From Emmonsiellopsis sp. PD_33 (lineage: Eukaryota > Ascomycota > Eurotiomycetes > Onygenales > Ajellomycetaceae): 42,138 nt of DNA. Numbering within the stretch: position 1 is the stretch's first letter; every line of letters begins with the position of its first letter. Position numbers and translations under genes: made by a program. Below the pieces are notes generated by a model, which worked only from the letters and a program-made list of their open reading frames with translations, searched no databases and had not been told where the DNA came from. The stretch covers positions 1 to 42,138 of the forward strand of contig JANTQF010000311.1 in NCBI GenBank assembly GCA_032988165.1, read 5' to 3'. Below, piece by piece: positions 11,504-21,941 of this stretch.

Positions 11504-12465
11504 CCTATTGGTGCGGATGCACTGTCCTTTTTTTTTGGCTTGTAACTTGGTTGGGAGGGTTCCGTCGTCAACGAATTTATGAATTGGGTGGACGGTTGGG
11601 AGTTCTTTTGAATTTTGGGGTCTTTTCATTTTGCTTTTTTCTATCTACTCTAGATTATCCCTCGGCTTTTCCGATAACTCTCCACCGGCGGACCCGCGGT
11701 CAGATGCAGATGGGAGGTTTTGCTTTTTTGCTTTTTACTTTTTGCTTTTTATTATTACCTTTTTTCTTTTCTTTTCTTCTGTTGTTAGCTAATTGTTCTT
11801 GGCTGACGTGTGGGTTTTGCTTGTTTTTCTCTATCTTGATATGAGCGTCCATGTGTTCGTAGGGATCTAGGAGTTGTATTTAACTATGTATGGGCTTTTT
11901 AAGTTCTGAGAAACTTGGTAACTGGTTAACTTATAAGCGGAGTTGGGATTGGGATCGGGATCGGGATCGGCCCATGCCAGGGTTTGTTTGAAGTTTTCCA
12001 TGCGGTTTTAAGATTCTCCTGGTAACGGAACTTGTGATAGAGTTTCAACTTTGTCCTGATAGGATTGTAATCAGGTTGGTTGGTCATGGGAGTAACTCTC
12101 CAGGTTCTATTTGCATTATCTTGGTTTGGCAGTGTTTTAGACAAGAAATGGAAGCAAATGAAAGCAGTATTCATTATTTTGTTTTTAAGTTATCTATCGC
12201 CCCGGTAGAAAATATATTTTTGGCTACAAAACTCAGCAACTTTTTAAGGAAATTAAGCTATCGAATGCATTACAATTAGATGGGAAATTTTCGGGATTAG
12301 GCGCGTCAAAATTTGCGCTCCTGGGTCAAGGAAATATAACAATGACAAGGGAAGGAGATCGTAGATAAAATCCGTAGAAAAAAGGGGGATGGGGATGGGG
12401 GGCAGACTTTTGAGAAGAAAAGAAAAATAAAACAACGAACTTAACCCATTAATCTTTTTAGCCCT
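11504..12465. other. Convergent intergenic region with simple repeats
   Basis: This gap lies between the 3' ends of spc7 (plus) and the MFS transporter (minus). It has a long T/C tract (about 11719-11782), a short hexanucleotide repeat of GGGATC units near 11945-11970, and a purine-rich G tract near 12379-12405. No coding frame here looks real. Confidence 0.5.
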
Positions 12466-14001
12466 TCAACCCCTCAGCCCCCTCAGGTCCTCGGCATGAT
12501 CACATCCACCACTCCCCCCGGCCCTCTGCACCGCTAGCCCTCCAGACCTCCACCGGGGCCCATACATAACCTGCACCGCCAAAAGCCCCAACCCGCCCAC
12601 CAAAATTCCGGCAAGGAGCGTAAACGTCCACCCAGCACCGATTCGATTAATGATTGGAAACACCGCCGCCGCGCCTCCGCCTCCCAATAGACATCGTATC
12701 AGATTTAGGGCGGCTGTAGCCGTCGCCCCACGCTCCGGGTACACGTCGACTAGGAACGTGAAGACAACACATTGTATCGATGTCGTTGTCCATCCCAGGA
12801 TGAACGTGGTGATTATGGGGACGGAGATGTGCACGTGCTTATCCAGCGTCCAGCCAAAGACCAGAATCGATGCGGCCTGCATGCCAGCCCAGAGCCAGGC
12901 TGTGCGCAAGCGGGCATGTTCGAGGGGGAAATCTTCGGGAGGGCCGGTGTAGTTCGATTTTATACGGTGGTAGTCGATGTTGAGGAGTTTGCCCGTGGAA
13001 GTGGTGCCGAGAATGCAGCCGATGCCGTTGGCGAGGAAGACGAGGCCCAGTTGGCTGTCGGTGAGGTTGTGGTTGTGGTTGAATAGGGGCGAGATGGCGG
13101 TTAGAGCCATTTGCCACATTGAGTAGCAGAGGGAGACGAAGAGGAGAGAAAATGTAGTTTCGAGACTGAGCAGGATGCGGGCAGGGCCTAAGGGGGAGAA
13201 GGGTTGTTTTCGACTTGGGAGGCTGGGTACGGGTTCCGTTTCCATTTCTAGGGTTGGGCGTGGCGGGGGGTGACGTCTGTGGCGCCTTTGTTGGAAGGAG
13301 GCCAAGGGGGATTTAGATATGCCCTCAGTAGGTACAGAACCGTTCCCCACCAGTGAGCGTAAAGTTTCTGGAAGGAGGAGGAAGAGGAAAATAATAAATG
13401 CCCCTGAATAGATCGCCAGGAACCAGAAGATCGACCTCCAACCCAACGAGTCGGCGAATAAACCACCGACAATAGGGCCGATAGCCAGCGGGAGCATCTG
13501 CCCAGCTTGGAAGTAACCCATATATCCACCTATTTCTTCTCTCGTGGTAATGTCTCCTAAAATGCCGGTGCCAACCACTATGGTACTTGCACTCCCAATG
13601 CTCTGGAGACAGCGTAATACCATAAGTTGGGCATAATGGCTTGTCTTTGCAAGGCCAACACACCCAGAAGTGAAAATCAGGAAGCTGGAAATATACGCTA
13701 TTCGGCGTCCTTGGGAGTCGGAAAATGCACCCCAGAGGATTGGTGCTATCGCTTGGAAAGCGAGGTAGACTGTCACGGATAGGTTGATCAACTCTATGGA
13801 CACTGATAAATCAGCTGCAATCGTTGGGATGACAGGGAAGTAGATATTAGTGGCGAATCCGGAAAAAGTAGCGGCTATGGAGAGGATGAGGACCGTAAGG
13901 TTCTTCATAAGAGGGGATAAAGTGCAATAAGGTTCTGAACTAGGCGCCCTAGTACCCTGGTCATGCTGGGCTGTGGCCATTGGTCTGATCCCATGGGACA
14001 T
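12466..14001 (-). CDS. MFS drug:H+ antiporter, DHA1 type, 511 aa
   Basis: Predicted plasma-membrane proton antiporter of the 12-helix DHA1 family (Qdr/Tpo-like), whose members export drugs, polyamines or organic acids; the substrate cannot be read from sequence. Intronless. Helix 1 follows a polar N-terminus of about 32 residues. The signature YFPVIPTIAADL lies near 54-65, motif A is G91-AFSDSQGRR-100, and the antiporter motif C is within 172-180 (LAIGPIVGG). A polar loop (about 216-270, with Arg/Pro-rich stretches) separates the two six-helix halves, as expected. The C-terminus after the last helix is Gly/Arg-rich and poorly conserved. The first Met (14001) is used; a second Met seven codons later (13980) is equally possible. 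No biosynthetic genes adjoin it. Confidence 0.88.
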   Translation of the reverse strand: MSHGIRPMATAQHDQGTRAPSSEPYCTLSPLMKNLTVLILSIAATFSGFATNIYFPVIPTIAADLSVSIELINLSVTVYLAFQAIAPILWGAFSDSQGRRIAYISSFLIFTSGCVGLAKTSHYAQLMVLRCLQSIGSASTIVVGTGILGDITTREEIGGYMGYFQAGQMLPLAIGPIVGGLFADSLGWRSIFWFLAIYSGAFIIFLFLLLPETLRSLVGNGSVPTEGISKSPLASFQQRRHRRHPPPRPTLEMETEPVPSLPSRKQPFSPLGPARILLSLETTFSLLFVSLCYSMWQMALTAISPLFNHNHNLTDSQLGLVFLANGIGCILGTTSTGKLLNIDYHRIKSNYTGPPEDFPLEHARLRTAWLWAGMQAASILVFGWTLDKHVHISVPIITTFILGWTTTSIQCVVFTFLVDVYPERGATATAALNLIRCLLGGGGAAAVFPIINRIGAGWTFTLLAGILVGGLGLLAVQVMYGPRWRSGGLAVQRAGGSGGCDHAEDLRGLRG

Positions 14002-16393
14002 CTGGAAAAAGACAAGGCAGACACGACACCCACCCGTTGGAATGTTAACAGAAAAAAAGAATCCAGGGCTTGTTTATTTTTTTATCTCTGGAGAACGCAA
14101 CATAGCTGGTTTTATATAATGGGCATCGAAGGCTAATCAAGCCTCCACGGTCAGCCATCCTGGAAACAAGAAAGACGAGAGGGGGGTAGGACAACCCCAT
14201 TCCGAAAGCTGGTAAGTTCCTTCGGTATTTGCCCTGTACACTGAACGCGATACCGGAAGTAATCATTAGCTTGGTAAAGCACTGGGGAAATGAGGAGAGC
14301 ATAGGTAGCTTCCGGATGCTTGAGATCCATACTCCATCTTTATCACCACGTGTCCCAAGTGGCGAGGTGTTCTGATAGAACATGAGACATTAATCGTTCT
14401 TCTCCACCAAAACGCTTCGTAACTGGAGATTTAAACCATTATTTTTCAGGGAGGCAGAGTCCTGCATCCCAACAGCCAATCTGCCAACCCGATGGGACTT
14501 ATTGTCACCACGTTTTATTGGAAGGGCACGTGGGGTACCCCAATTCGGCGTATTTGCTGCCGGGTTTTGACACTTGCCACACAGGGTGCGAGCTGGTGTG
14601 GCTTGACACGGAGAAGTACCTAAGATTCCCAAGGGATAAGTTTTGGGGCTGACCAGCCGCTATGCAATCGGCAGCAGCTTCCCCTTGTAGCGGCCGATCC
14701 CAGTGGTACGCAGGCTATTTATTCAATCATGGCGGATCCAGATCGAGGAAGTTCCTAGAAAAACGGCGGCACATATTGCCACTCCAATCAAGTCGACTCG
14801 CCCGTTCATGCAGCGGGACTCAAACGGAAATCCAAATAGAAATTGGGGCTCTGGAGTGTGATATTTCCAAGCTTGGGCTGCGAGCGCGATCGGATAGCCG
14901 TCGTCGTGGTATTCTCCTGCTGTTTCCGTAATAAACAAGTAAGGTATGCCGGTCTCCAAGACCAAGGTATGCAACGCACGGAACATAACGGCATGACGGC
15001 GTCGTAAATTCCCGGCGGGCATACACATGGGTATTGTGCAGCTCCAGCTCTGACAAGACCATGCGAATATCCAGCAGAGCTCAATATGCCATTCGCGATG
15101 AAACAGCCATATCGTGAGACCTGCGTAACCTTAGCTCCCCGAGATACCGATAGATTTAGCTCGGGGAGAAAAAGTAGAGGCCCGAGGTCGGGTTTCTACG
15201 CGGTCCGTGCGAACGAAAACTTCAGCCCAAGAGAACATTGATGCAATCGGGGAAACCGACTAGCAGAATGTGGCTAATTTTTCTCTTCATTAACCAAGAA
15301 ATATCCCATACTCCGTAGAGTCATCAAAAAGTGCTACCGGCGCTTATTTGCTCGTAGCCACAATGAGGCGTTCAGCCGAGTCTCCCGCACCATTCATGTT
15401 GCGTCCACACTGAAGATCTTGACTTGAGGTGGCCTATCATCAACTGTTCCAATCACCAAGCACGGAATAGTGGCTGGTGCAAAGAGGAGGTGTGGCGGAG
15501 TGATGTGATGCTTGGTGTTTGGATTGTGGAATCATTGCCAGTGGACAGCCGCGGGAAAGCTAGGAAAGACTGGGCGGTGAAACGCCAGTAAGCATTGGCA
15601 AAACGAGACAATTGCCTGGAGCGACGGTCAGGAAGCGGGTTTATGGCGAAAGAGAGGAGAGATACTGGGGATGTCGAGCAGAGGATGCGGAATGAAGTTG
15701 GAGGACGTTGAGCTCAACATCACATGACTCGCTCTAGCCTTCCAAGGGAGGAAAAGAAACTAGGGGGTCGGCAATTGGAACAAGAACCGCATTTCCTCAT
15801 TGGATGGTAGTTCATTGTGATGAGTGTTCGGGATTTGCCGACAGGGCAAGGCCTACGGAATCTAGATGCATGAAGAACCTAGCTATCTATCTGTGGGGTT
15901 TCCTTGTATATGTATATTCAGTTCCTTGGAGAGCTTGTACAGTACTTGATTTCGATAGGAGGTGGCAAAATGTAGACCGCTAGTCATAGCAATCAATAGG
16001 AGTTTCTGGGAACATTAAATAGCTTTTTGAGGGGTGGTAGGAAGATATCCACGGGAAAATAAAAAGCATAAAGAAAGCCACTAGAACCTTGGAAAGATAA
16101 AAGCATTAAAAGATACCATCGCAGATAATAATATATAAAATAGATCGCCAATATAAACTTCGTCATAAACCTAGGAAAACGAACATAATCGAACTCGAGT
16201 CAAACTCCATTACACAAATTCTAACAAGGCAATTAGGATTAGCGGGCAGGGAAAATGTCTAGGGTATTGTCATTAATGTGGGAGGACATCGCGGATGGCG
16301 TGGCGGTAGATGCAGGAGGAGTCTTGCCTCCTTGATTGTAATATACTTCTTGACCAATGAGTGGACAATATGTTGTCCACCATTCAGGCCAAA
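14002..16393. other. 2.4-kb gene-poor spacer
   Basis: This stretch lies upstream of the MFS transporter and downstream of the eisosome gene. Frames of 70-110 codons occur on both strands but overlap one another and resemble nothing. Structures visible: CACGTG (14527-14532) overlapping the 12-bp perfect palindrome TGGGGTACCCCA (14531-14542); a 9-bp inverted repeat CTCCCCGAG/CTCGGGGAG (15135-15143 and 15160-15168); and ATACTCCGTA near 15308. The right end (16020-16260) is AT-rich and probably includes the 3' untranslated region of the eisosome gene. Confidence 0.5.
15135..15168. repeat. Inverted repeat, 9-bp arms
   Basis: CTCCCCGAG at 15135-15143 is the exact reverse complement of CTCGGGGAG at 15160-15168, with a 16-nt A/T-rich spacer. 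The arms are GC-rich enough to form a stable hairpin. It sits in the gene-poor spacer 1.1 kb upstream of the MFS transporter. It could be a dimeric transcription factor site or a remnant end of a small element; nothing in the flanks decides. Confidence 0.6.
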
Positions 16394-17745
16394 TCAGGCT
16401 GCGACAGGTTGTTGTCTCTCATCGTCCTGTCCTCTTGCTTCCCCGTTTGTATTCAGGATGTTGTCCTCGTCGTCATATTCGTCGTCTTCTTCGCCCGCTT
16501 GATGCTGATGATAATCAGAGTGATGCTGGGCCGGGACCCAGGAGTCACGATCGCCTCTGAGAGGCGCGTCCTGACTAGCCAAGTCTATGCCCTCTCCACG
16601 GGCCTTAGAGATGTTATTACGACGCCGTTGGGAAAGAGTGCGGGAGCGAGTAGAGAGTTTGGAGCTCACGGCCGCGTTAGACGAGACCCAGTTCGTCAAT
16701 GCATCTTCACAGTCTTGAATGATTGCTCGACTGGCATCGTAACCATCGTAAGCATTCCGGGTCTCGCCTGGGGTGACTGGAGTGTCGTCAATAAGCTCAA
16801 GGAGGTGTTTGCCATAGCCGGCGATCATGGCCAACTTTTCGCAATGCTCACGCAGAGCGTCAAATTGGTAGGCAAAAGCTGCCTTTACCTTTTCGCGGGT
16901 TATATTGGATAATTGAGCTTCGGCAACGAGCGACTCCGCCTCCGCGCGAACCAATTCCTGTTCCAAGACCACGATTCGAGGGGAATTGGGTTCTTTGTAT
17001 TTGAGGAGGGCTATTTGGTCCGTGATCTTTTGTTTTCCTAATGCGCAACATCCATTAACATTTGTATCAATAGTACGGCAACTGAAGGATCGGCATACGG
17101 TCTCTGCTTGGCTGGACAGAAGCTTCAATGTTGCGAATGCTTTTTATGGTAACGCGATATTGGTCGTATCTATCGACGTATTGATCTTCCAGCTCGCCCA
17201 TTTCATATATTAAAACTCCTAGCTTATCGGTCACGTCCGAGACGTCATCGTCGCACGCTTCGCCCCAGAAAGAAAGTTGTTGCTGTACTTGAGTTAGTAC
17301 ATCCATTAAGGTATTAAAAATGTCGGCAGAACGTACGGCAACCTCCATCCGCTCTCTGCCAACAAGCTCCATGCTGCGCATAACATTTTTCTCCATCTTC
17401 ACCAGCTGGGATAGTTTCTTGGATAATTCCGGGCCAAATGCGCCGGCCGTTTGTTTTCTGAAGGCATGTCCTGTAAATTTATCGACAAATTAGTATCGTT
17501 TCCAGGCCTTTGTTCAAACGACGTCAGGTAATGCAAGACGTAGACCGAGCACATCACAACCCATCCTGCAATTGAACGGGAAAAAGATATGACCAGAGAA
17601 AACAAGAGGTATAAAATATTAACCCACCGAAACTTGTTTTCCCAAACAATCTGTTTGTTTTCGTAGAGGAGGGAGGTGGGGGCGGATTCTCTAGCTGGGA
17701 CGCTGTCGGGGCGCGCGACTGGCGCATAGAATACGTTCGGTGCAT
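16394..17745 (-). CDS. pil1: Eisosome core protein Pil1/Lsp1, 359 aa
   Basis: Pil1/Lsp1-family BAR-domain protein that assembles on the inner face of the plasma membrane to form eisosomes and responds to sphingolipid long-chain bases. Four exons: 17745-17628, 17470-17337, 17282-17099, 17037-16394, all joins in frame. The N-terminus MHRTYSMR..RAPTASQLENPPPPP is the filamentous-fungal signature; the BAR region follows, with KMEKNVMRSMELVGRERMEV, EACDDDVSDVTDKLGVLIYE, SIRNIEASVQPSRDR, KEPNSPRIVVLEQELVRAEA and CEKLAMIAGYGKHLLELIDD. The C-terminus (after about 260) is Ser/Arg- then Asp/Glu/His-rich and poorly conserved. Intron 2 is 54 nt. The protein lacks a signal peptide or membrane span, as usual. 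Yeasts and moulds often have paralogues, so Pil1 versus Lsp1 is not decided here. Confidence 0.96.
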
Positions 17746-18395
17746 CGTGAAAATAGGTAACCGACAAATAAGCTAGAGCAGGGGCGCCAGGCCGTATATT
17801 TCTCAAAGGATGGAGAGTAAGAGGTAGCAGTGAACGAGAGAGTCTCAATACTTCTGCAGGTGTCCAACTCGCAGCTCGCAATGAGGGAGGCTGGGGACGT
17901 TGGGTTGCGGCTGACGGCGTGGGTGGGTTGGATCGCGGTTTTGGGTAGCGAGAGTCGGCAAGCGAGGGGATAGGCGACCTATGCTTTTGGCACAGGCATC
18001 GGAACAAGATATGGAAATGAGAGGAGGTGTAGACTACTGGTATCGTTGGAGTGACAGCTGGTTGCGAATTGATGAGGACGAAAGCTCCGAGTCGCGAGGT
18101 GACGTCGTTGCGGGTCGCTTAGCTTGCCTAATGCGGACAGGAGCTGGACGGCATCAAAGACAGCAACACGAGGCGCAGAGCCGCAGCCGGCGCATGCAAG
18201 GTACAGAACTGCTGTATGACATCGGCGCTGTATGGGGGGTTGTCAGATGTATTGGCATTCTAGGACTAAGCGTGGTGTCTATATATTTACGCAGATATAT
18301 CGCCGTCTTAACCAACAGGATCGCAGAATGCCGTCAACAAAAAAAGATCAAATATGTAGTAGGTATTATATCATCCAATTCGTAATATCATATCC
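17746..18395. promoter_or_regulatory. pil1 5' region and rad2 3' region
   Basis: This 650-bp interval lies upstream of pil1 (minus) and downstream of the rad2 stop (minus), so it must hold the pil1 promoter and leader and the rad2 3' untranslated region. On the minus strand an ATG at 18007 opens a frame that runs, out of frame with pil1, past the pil1 start. If transcripts start that far upstream it would be an overlapping upstream ORF. No other gene is visible. Confidence 0.45.
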
Positions 18396-21300
18396 TCATA
18401 CTTTGGTCGCCGTCCGTTGTTTCTTAGCAGACTTGCGCCCAGGTTTGTTACCATAGTCTTCATCAGATTCATCATGGCCAGCATCTGGTGTTTTGGATCC
18501 ATTATTCGTCGTCCTTTTCCTCGACGCACGTTTTGAGGGAGCAGCGTCATTGGCGGCGCGGTCTTCTCCCTCATTTTCTTCAGTATGATCACCACCCTTC
18601 TGTTTTGTCTGCGCTTGATGTCTCAATCGGTTAAACGCCTTCTCCATCCTGCTCTTCCCGTCAGAACGCCGATGGGGAGCGAATGCCCCTGCCCCCTGTG
18701 CACCTTGGAAAAAGTTGGTGATATTCGACTGCGTCCCCTCCTGTTCCCTACGGTTCACATCGCGAATAACCGGAACGAGTACCTCATCTGTTCGCTCTTG
18801 ACTCCACCCGACTGTAGACATGAGAAATTGACGAAGCGCATTCAGGTCGGGGACACCCCATTGGAAGGCTGAGGGATCAGTATCTACCTCGGGTTCAAGG
18901 TAAGCGGTATCAACACGATTGTCCGGAAAGCCCGGAGGGAGAAAAAGTTTAGTGGCATTCTTTTTGAACTTTTTCCGGAAAGCTGAATGGCTGTCTTCCG
19001 GGATTTTGGCGCCCATCTGCACCTGGGACCACCAATCTCTGAAATTCTCCAGGGTCGAGAATTCCGTAAGTATTTCGAGTGCTGTGACAGGTCCAACACC
19101 AGGTATTCCTTCAGTATAGTCACTGCCGAGTAGATGAGCGAATCGGATAAGCTTTCTGCGGTCCAGATCGTACTCCTTTTCAAGATCACTGCTAAGATAG
19201 CACTCGACGAATTTGGCCTGGTTGAACATATTTTTATAGACCCGTGTGCCGCCAAACAGGAATATATCGCTATCGTCTGTCACAACACCATCGACCAAGC
19301 CCAAAGAGACCAGCTCTGCGCATTGCGCCTCCGCTTCCATAGGAGCAGTAATGTAGGGCAGTCCAAATAGCCCAAGGAGTTCCTGGCACTCTTGAACCAT
19401 GATCTGTGAAACTTCATCTGCATCTCGTCGGTCCTTCTTTTGCTGAGCACGCAATTGTTTTAATTCATGGTCATAATCGAAGGCATTTTCGGCCTGGCTT
19501 TTGGCGTTGAGAGTCGAAGCAAATCGAGCATGTTCCTCAGCTTCGGTAGCAAGTTGATTCATGAGTTCATCATCTTCAGGGTCCGAGAATTCTGCGGCAT
19601 CATTCTGAAAATCCATGTCGTCAGGTTCTTGAGGCGGCTTTGAGGCGCTATCTATTTCACGTGGCTGATATGGTGTTGCAGCTGGCTTTGAAATTTCAAT
19701 GTCTTCGAAGTCTGGTGTGGATGATCGAGTCACGGATTCCTTCGCTGCTCCAACATCCGTTGAAGCTATTGTTTGGCGTTGACGGTCAATATTATCCTCT
19801 TCGTCGGTAGCCTCCCAGTCGTATGTTTCTTCAACATCTTCAGCGACAGAGTTAGGTTCGTTCACTTGCTGTTCGTTCTCTACTTTAGGATGCTCCGTCG
19901 TTCGATTTCCAGTGGTTGTAGCGGGGTGTACCTCAGGGTCGATGGCGTTAAATGCGGACTTTGGTATCGCCTCCACGGGAGGTTCTATAACGGGCTTCTG
20001 ATCGACTACACCAAAAGTATCGATATCGATGACCTCCTTTTCTTGTGATGGCTCATCGTCCACGTTAATAACTTCCATACGGTTGTGTCTATTGAGGATA
20101 GTTTCCTGCCTCGCCGCCCGCGCATAAGGATCGGTGCCATCAAAATTGCTATCGTCCTCTTGGTTTATAAAAAGCTTTCCCCCCATTTTGGTTCCAAACC
20201 AGGGAGGTAAGGGCTGAGCTTTCTCTTTACCCTTTGATGTGCCTTTTTCAAAACCACCAGCCTCGTCTTCAATTTCGGAGACGGGCGTCGCCACTTGTCT
20301 GTCCGCCGCTTTGCGAATCTTCAACGATTCAAAGGGTAGAGGTCCATCGAAAGGATTCAAAGCTGGGCGGGCGTTACTGGTTGGAGCTTTGGTAATCTTC
20401 GACTTGGATAGCGCGGAAAGAAAATTCATGTCTTCATCATCACTCATATCTGACGAATGGTCTCGACCCTCTGCTTCTTTGGTAGGAACGTGGCTTGAGG
20501 GAGCTCCAGTGGTGGACCAAGATGGTTTATCTATATCAAACATGTCATCATCGGGAGCCTCTAGTGACATCTGAATTGCTCGGTGGAGGTCTTCATCGTC
20601 ACTGGGTTCCGGTAGCGCCTGCTCTTCAAAAAGAGCATCGAGGTCCTCCTCGTGGGGGAGAAAGAGAGCATCATCGACATCCGCTTCATCTTGAATTTTC
20701 GTATGGGCCAAAGTCTGCTGTTGACGAGACTCATATACCGCCTTTCGTTTGTCCGCAATTTCTTGGGCATGCCGATTAAGGGACCTATCAAAAACACCCT
20801 TCTCAAACATGGGTAATTTCGGTAGCCTGTTAAGGCCTTCGATCGGAACGTCTTCAAATTCCTCGTCCTCCTCATCCCATTCGTTCTGGTCATCGGAGAG
20901 GGCTTGCTTCCCGTATTCCTCGACATCGATTGGTTTATTTCTTTGTCCTTCATCTTTAGTTCCCAAAACGCCCAAGGCCCACCCGCCTTCAACACCATTA
21001 TTTTTCACCAATACATACTCCTTCCCTCGTTCTCCAGCAATCCTCGTGCTAGCACCTGTCCCGTACAGGGAGTCGTCGTCGGTCATGCCGTTGATATGCA
21101 TTAACCTCTGTGTTAAGTCGTTGCGCTCCTTCACGCGTTCAATTTGGAACCTAGAGAAAGCCATTCGGTCTGGAAACATGTTGTCCAGCTGCTCTTTAGA
21201 AAATCCCATTCGAAGCCTACTCCTTAGCCTCGCCGCGTTCAAAATATTATAACGGTCACTCGAAGGCAGGCTCAAGAAAAATGGGCTGTTGAAATCAATT

Positions 21301-21941
21301 TTTGAAAAATCATAAAGGTTAATGTCTTCTCCCGAATGGAACTGTCGTGCGTATTCTTCGAGCTCTTCCTGAGACATGATACGGGGATCGTTCGGAGCAC
21401 CCATCTCAGCTAGGGAAACATCTAATTCTGGAAGGTGATATTGGTCCTGTTTGCGGAACTGGCGGTTCTTTTGCCTCTCTTTTTGGGTCATATGTAGCTC
21501 ATCCACATACACCAAATTCTCTGGGAGCTCCTCTTCAGGTTCAATATGGGTTGGCCCTGTCTGCTTTCGCCGTTGTGCCTCTTCCTCCGCCTGCCTCTGT
21601 ATCTGTACAGCCAGTAGTTTCCCAGCTGTTCTCGCAGCATCCTCTCTTCTTCCTTCCCTTCTTTGTTTCCGGGACATAATCGTCTGTCGCTTCAGGGTGG
21701 GAGCGCCCCCGTCGAATACGAAAACAGGTTTGATACCGAAGTATAGTAGCTTGCATATTCGCCGGAAAAAGCCAACAATATGCGAATTCCGAAGTGCATT
21801 TCCTTCCTTGTCACGGACGGCTTTTAGAAACTGGTATATCCATATTGAGGCGTCAACGGCGAGGCGTTTGCGATTTAATGTCTCGATTTTGATAGGTCGA
21901 GCGCAGGGCTTGACCACCGTCCACAAGCCAGTCACACCCAT
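18396..21941 (-). CDS. rad2: DNA repair endonuclease Rad2/XPG, 1181 aa
   Basis: Structure-specific 3' nuclease of nucleotide excision repair (Rad2/Rad13/XPG), acting with TFIIH in the nucleus. Intronless. The N domain starts MGVTGLWTVVKP; catalytic metal ligands D30 and D77 (VFVFDGG) are present. A long acidic spacer (about 120-820) holds a ubiquitin-interacting motif, DLHRAIQMSLE, around M458. The I domain has E869/E871 (MEAEAQCAEL), D890/D892 (TDDSDIFLFGG) and D941 (LLGSDYTEGIPGVGP), i.e. every catalytic acid expected. A PCNA-binding PIP box is visible at Q1071..I1074..F1077-F1078. The C-terminus is basic with a likely nuclear signal (RKSAKKQR). The first ATG gives the invariant MGV start. 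Divergent from the WDR6-type gene across about 370 bp. The call is firm. Confidence 0.97.
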   Translation of the reverse strand: MGVTGLWTVVKPCARPIKIETLNRKRLAVDASIWIYQFLKAVRDKEGNALRNSHIVGFFRRICKLLYFGIKPVFVFDGGAPTLKRQTIMSRKQRREGRREDAARTAGKLLAVQIQRQAEEEAQRRKQTGPTHIEPEEELPENLVYVDELHMTQKERQKNRQFRKQDQYHLPELDVSLAEMGAPNDPRIMSQEELEEYARQFHSGEDINLYDFSKIDFNSPFFLSLPSSDRYNILNAARLRSRLRMGFSKEQLDNMFPDRMAFSRFQIERVKERNDLTQRLMHINGMTDDDSLYGTGASTRIAGERGKEYVLVKNNGVEGGWALGVLGTKDEGQRNKPIDVEEYGKQALSDDQNEWDEEDEEFEDVPIEGLNRLPKLPMFEKGVFDRSLNRHAQEIADKRKAVYESRQQQTLAHTKIQDEADVDDALFLPHEEDLDALFEEQALPEPSDDEDLHRAIQMSLEAPDDDMFDIDKPSWSTTGAPSSHVPTKEAEGRDHSSDMSDDEDMNFLSALSKSKITKAPTSNARPALNPFDGPLPFESLKIRKAADRQVATPVSEIEDEAGGFEKGTSKGKEKAQPLPPWFGTKMGGKLFINQEDDSNFDGTDPYARAARQETILNRHNRMEVINVDDEPSQEKEVIDIDTFGVVDQKPVIEPPVEAIPKSAFNAIDPEVHPATTTGNRTTEHPKVENEQQVNEPNSVAEDVEETYDWEATDEEDNIDRQRQTIASTDVGAAKESVTRSSTPDFEDIEISKPAATPYQPREIDSASKPPQEPDDMDFQNDAAEFSDPEDDELMNQLATEAEEHARFASTLNAKSQAENAFDYDHELKQLRAQQKKDRRDADEVSQIMVQECQELLGLFGLPYITAPMEAEAQCAELVSLGLVDGVVTDDSDIFLFGGTRVYKNMFNQAKFVECYLSSDLEKEYDLDRRKLIRFAHLLGSDYTEGIPGVGPVTALEILTEFSTLENFRDWWSQVQMGAKIPEDSHSAFRKKFKKNATKLFLPPGFPDNRVDTAYLEPEVDTDPSAFQWGVPDLNALRQFLMSTVGWSQERTDEVLVPVIRDVNRREQEGTQSNITNFFQGAQGAGAFAPHRRSDGKSRMEKAFNRLRHQAQTKQKGGDHTEENEGEDRAANDAAPSKRASRKRTTNNGSKTPDAGHDESDEDYGNKPGRKSAKKQRTATKV

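Noticed and set aside
11719..11840. Hydrophobic Phe/Leu-rich peptide frame
   Set aside because: Produced by a T-rich low-complexity tract in a 3' region.
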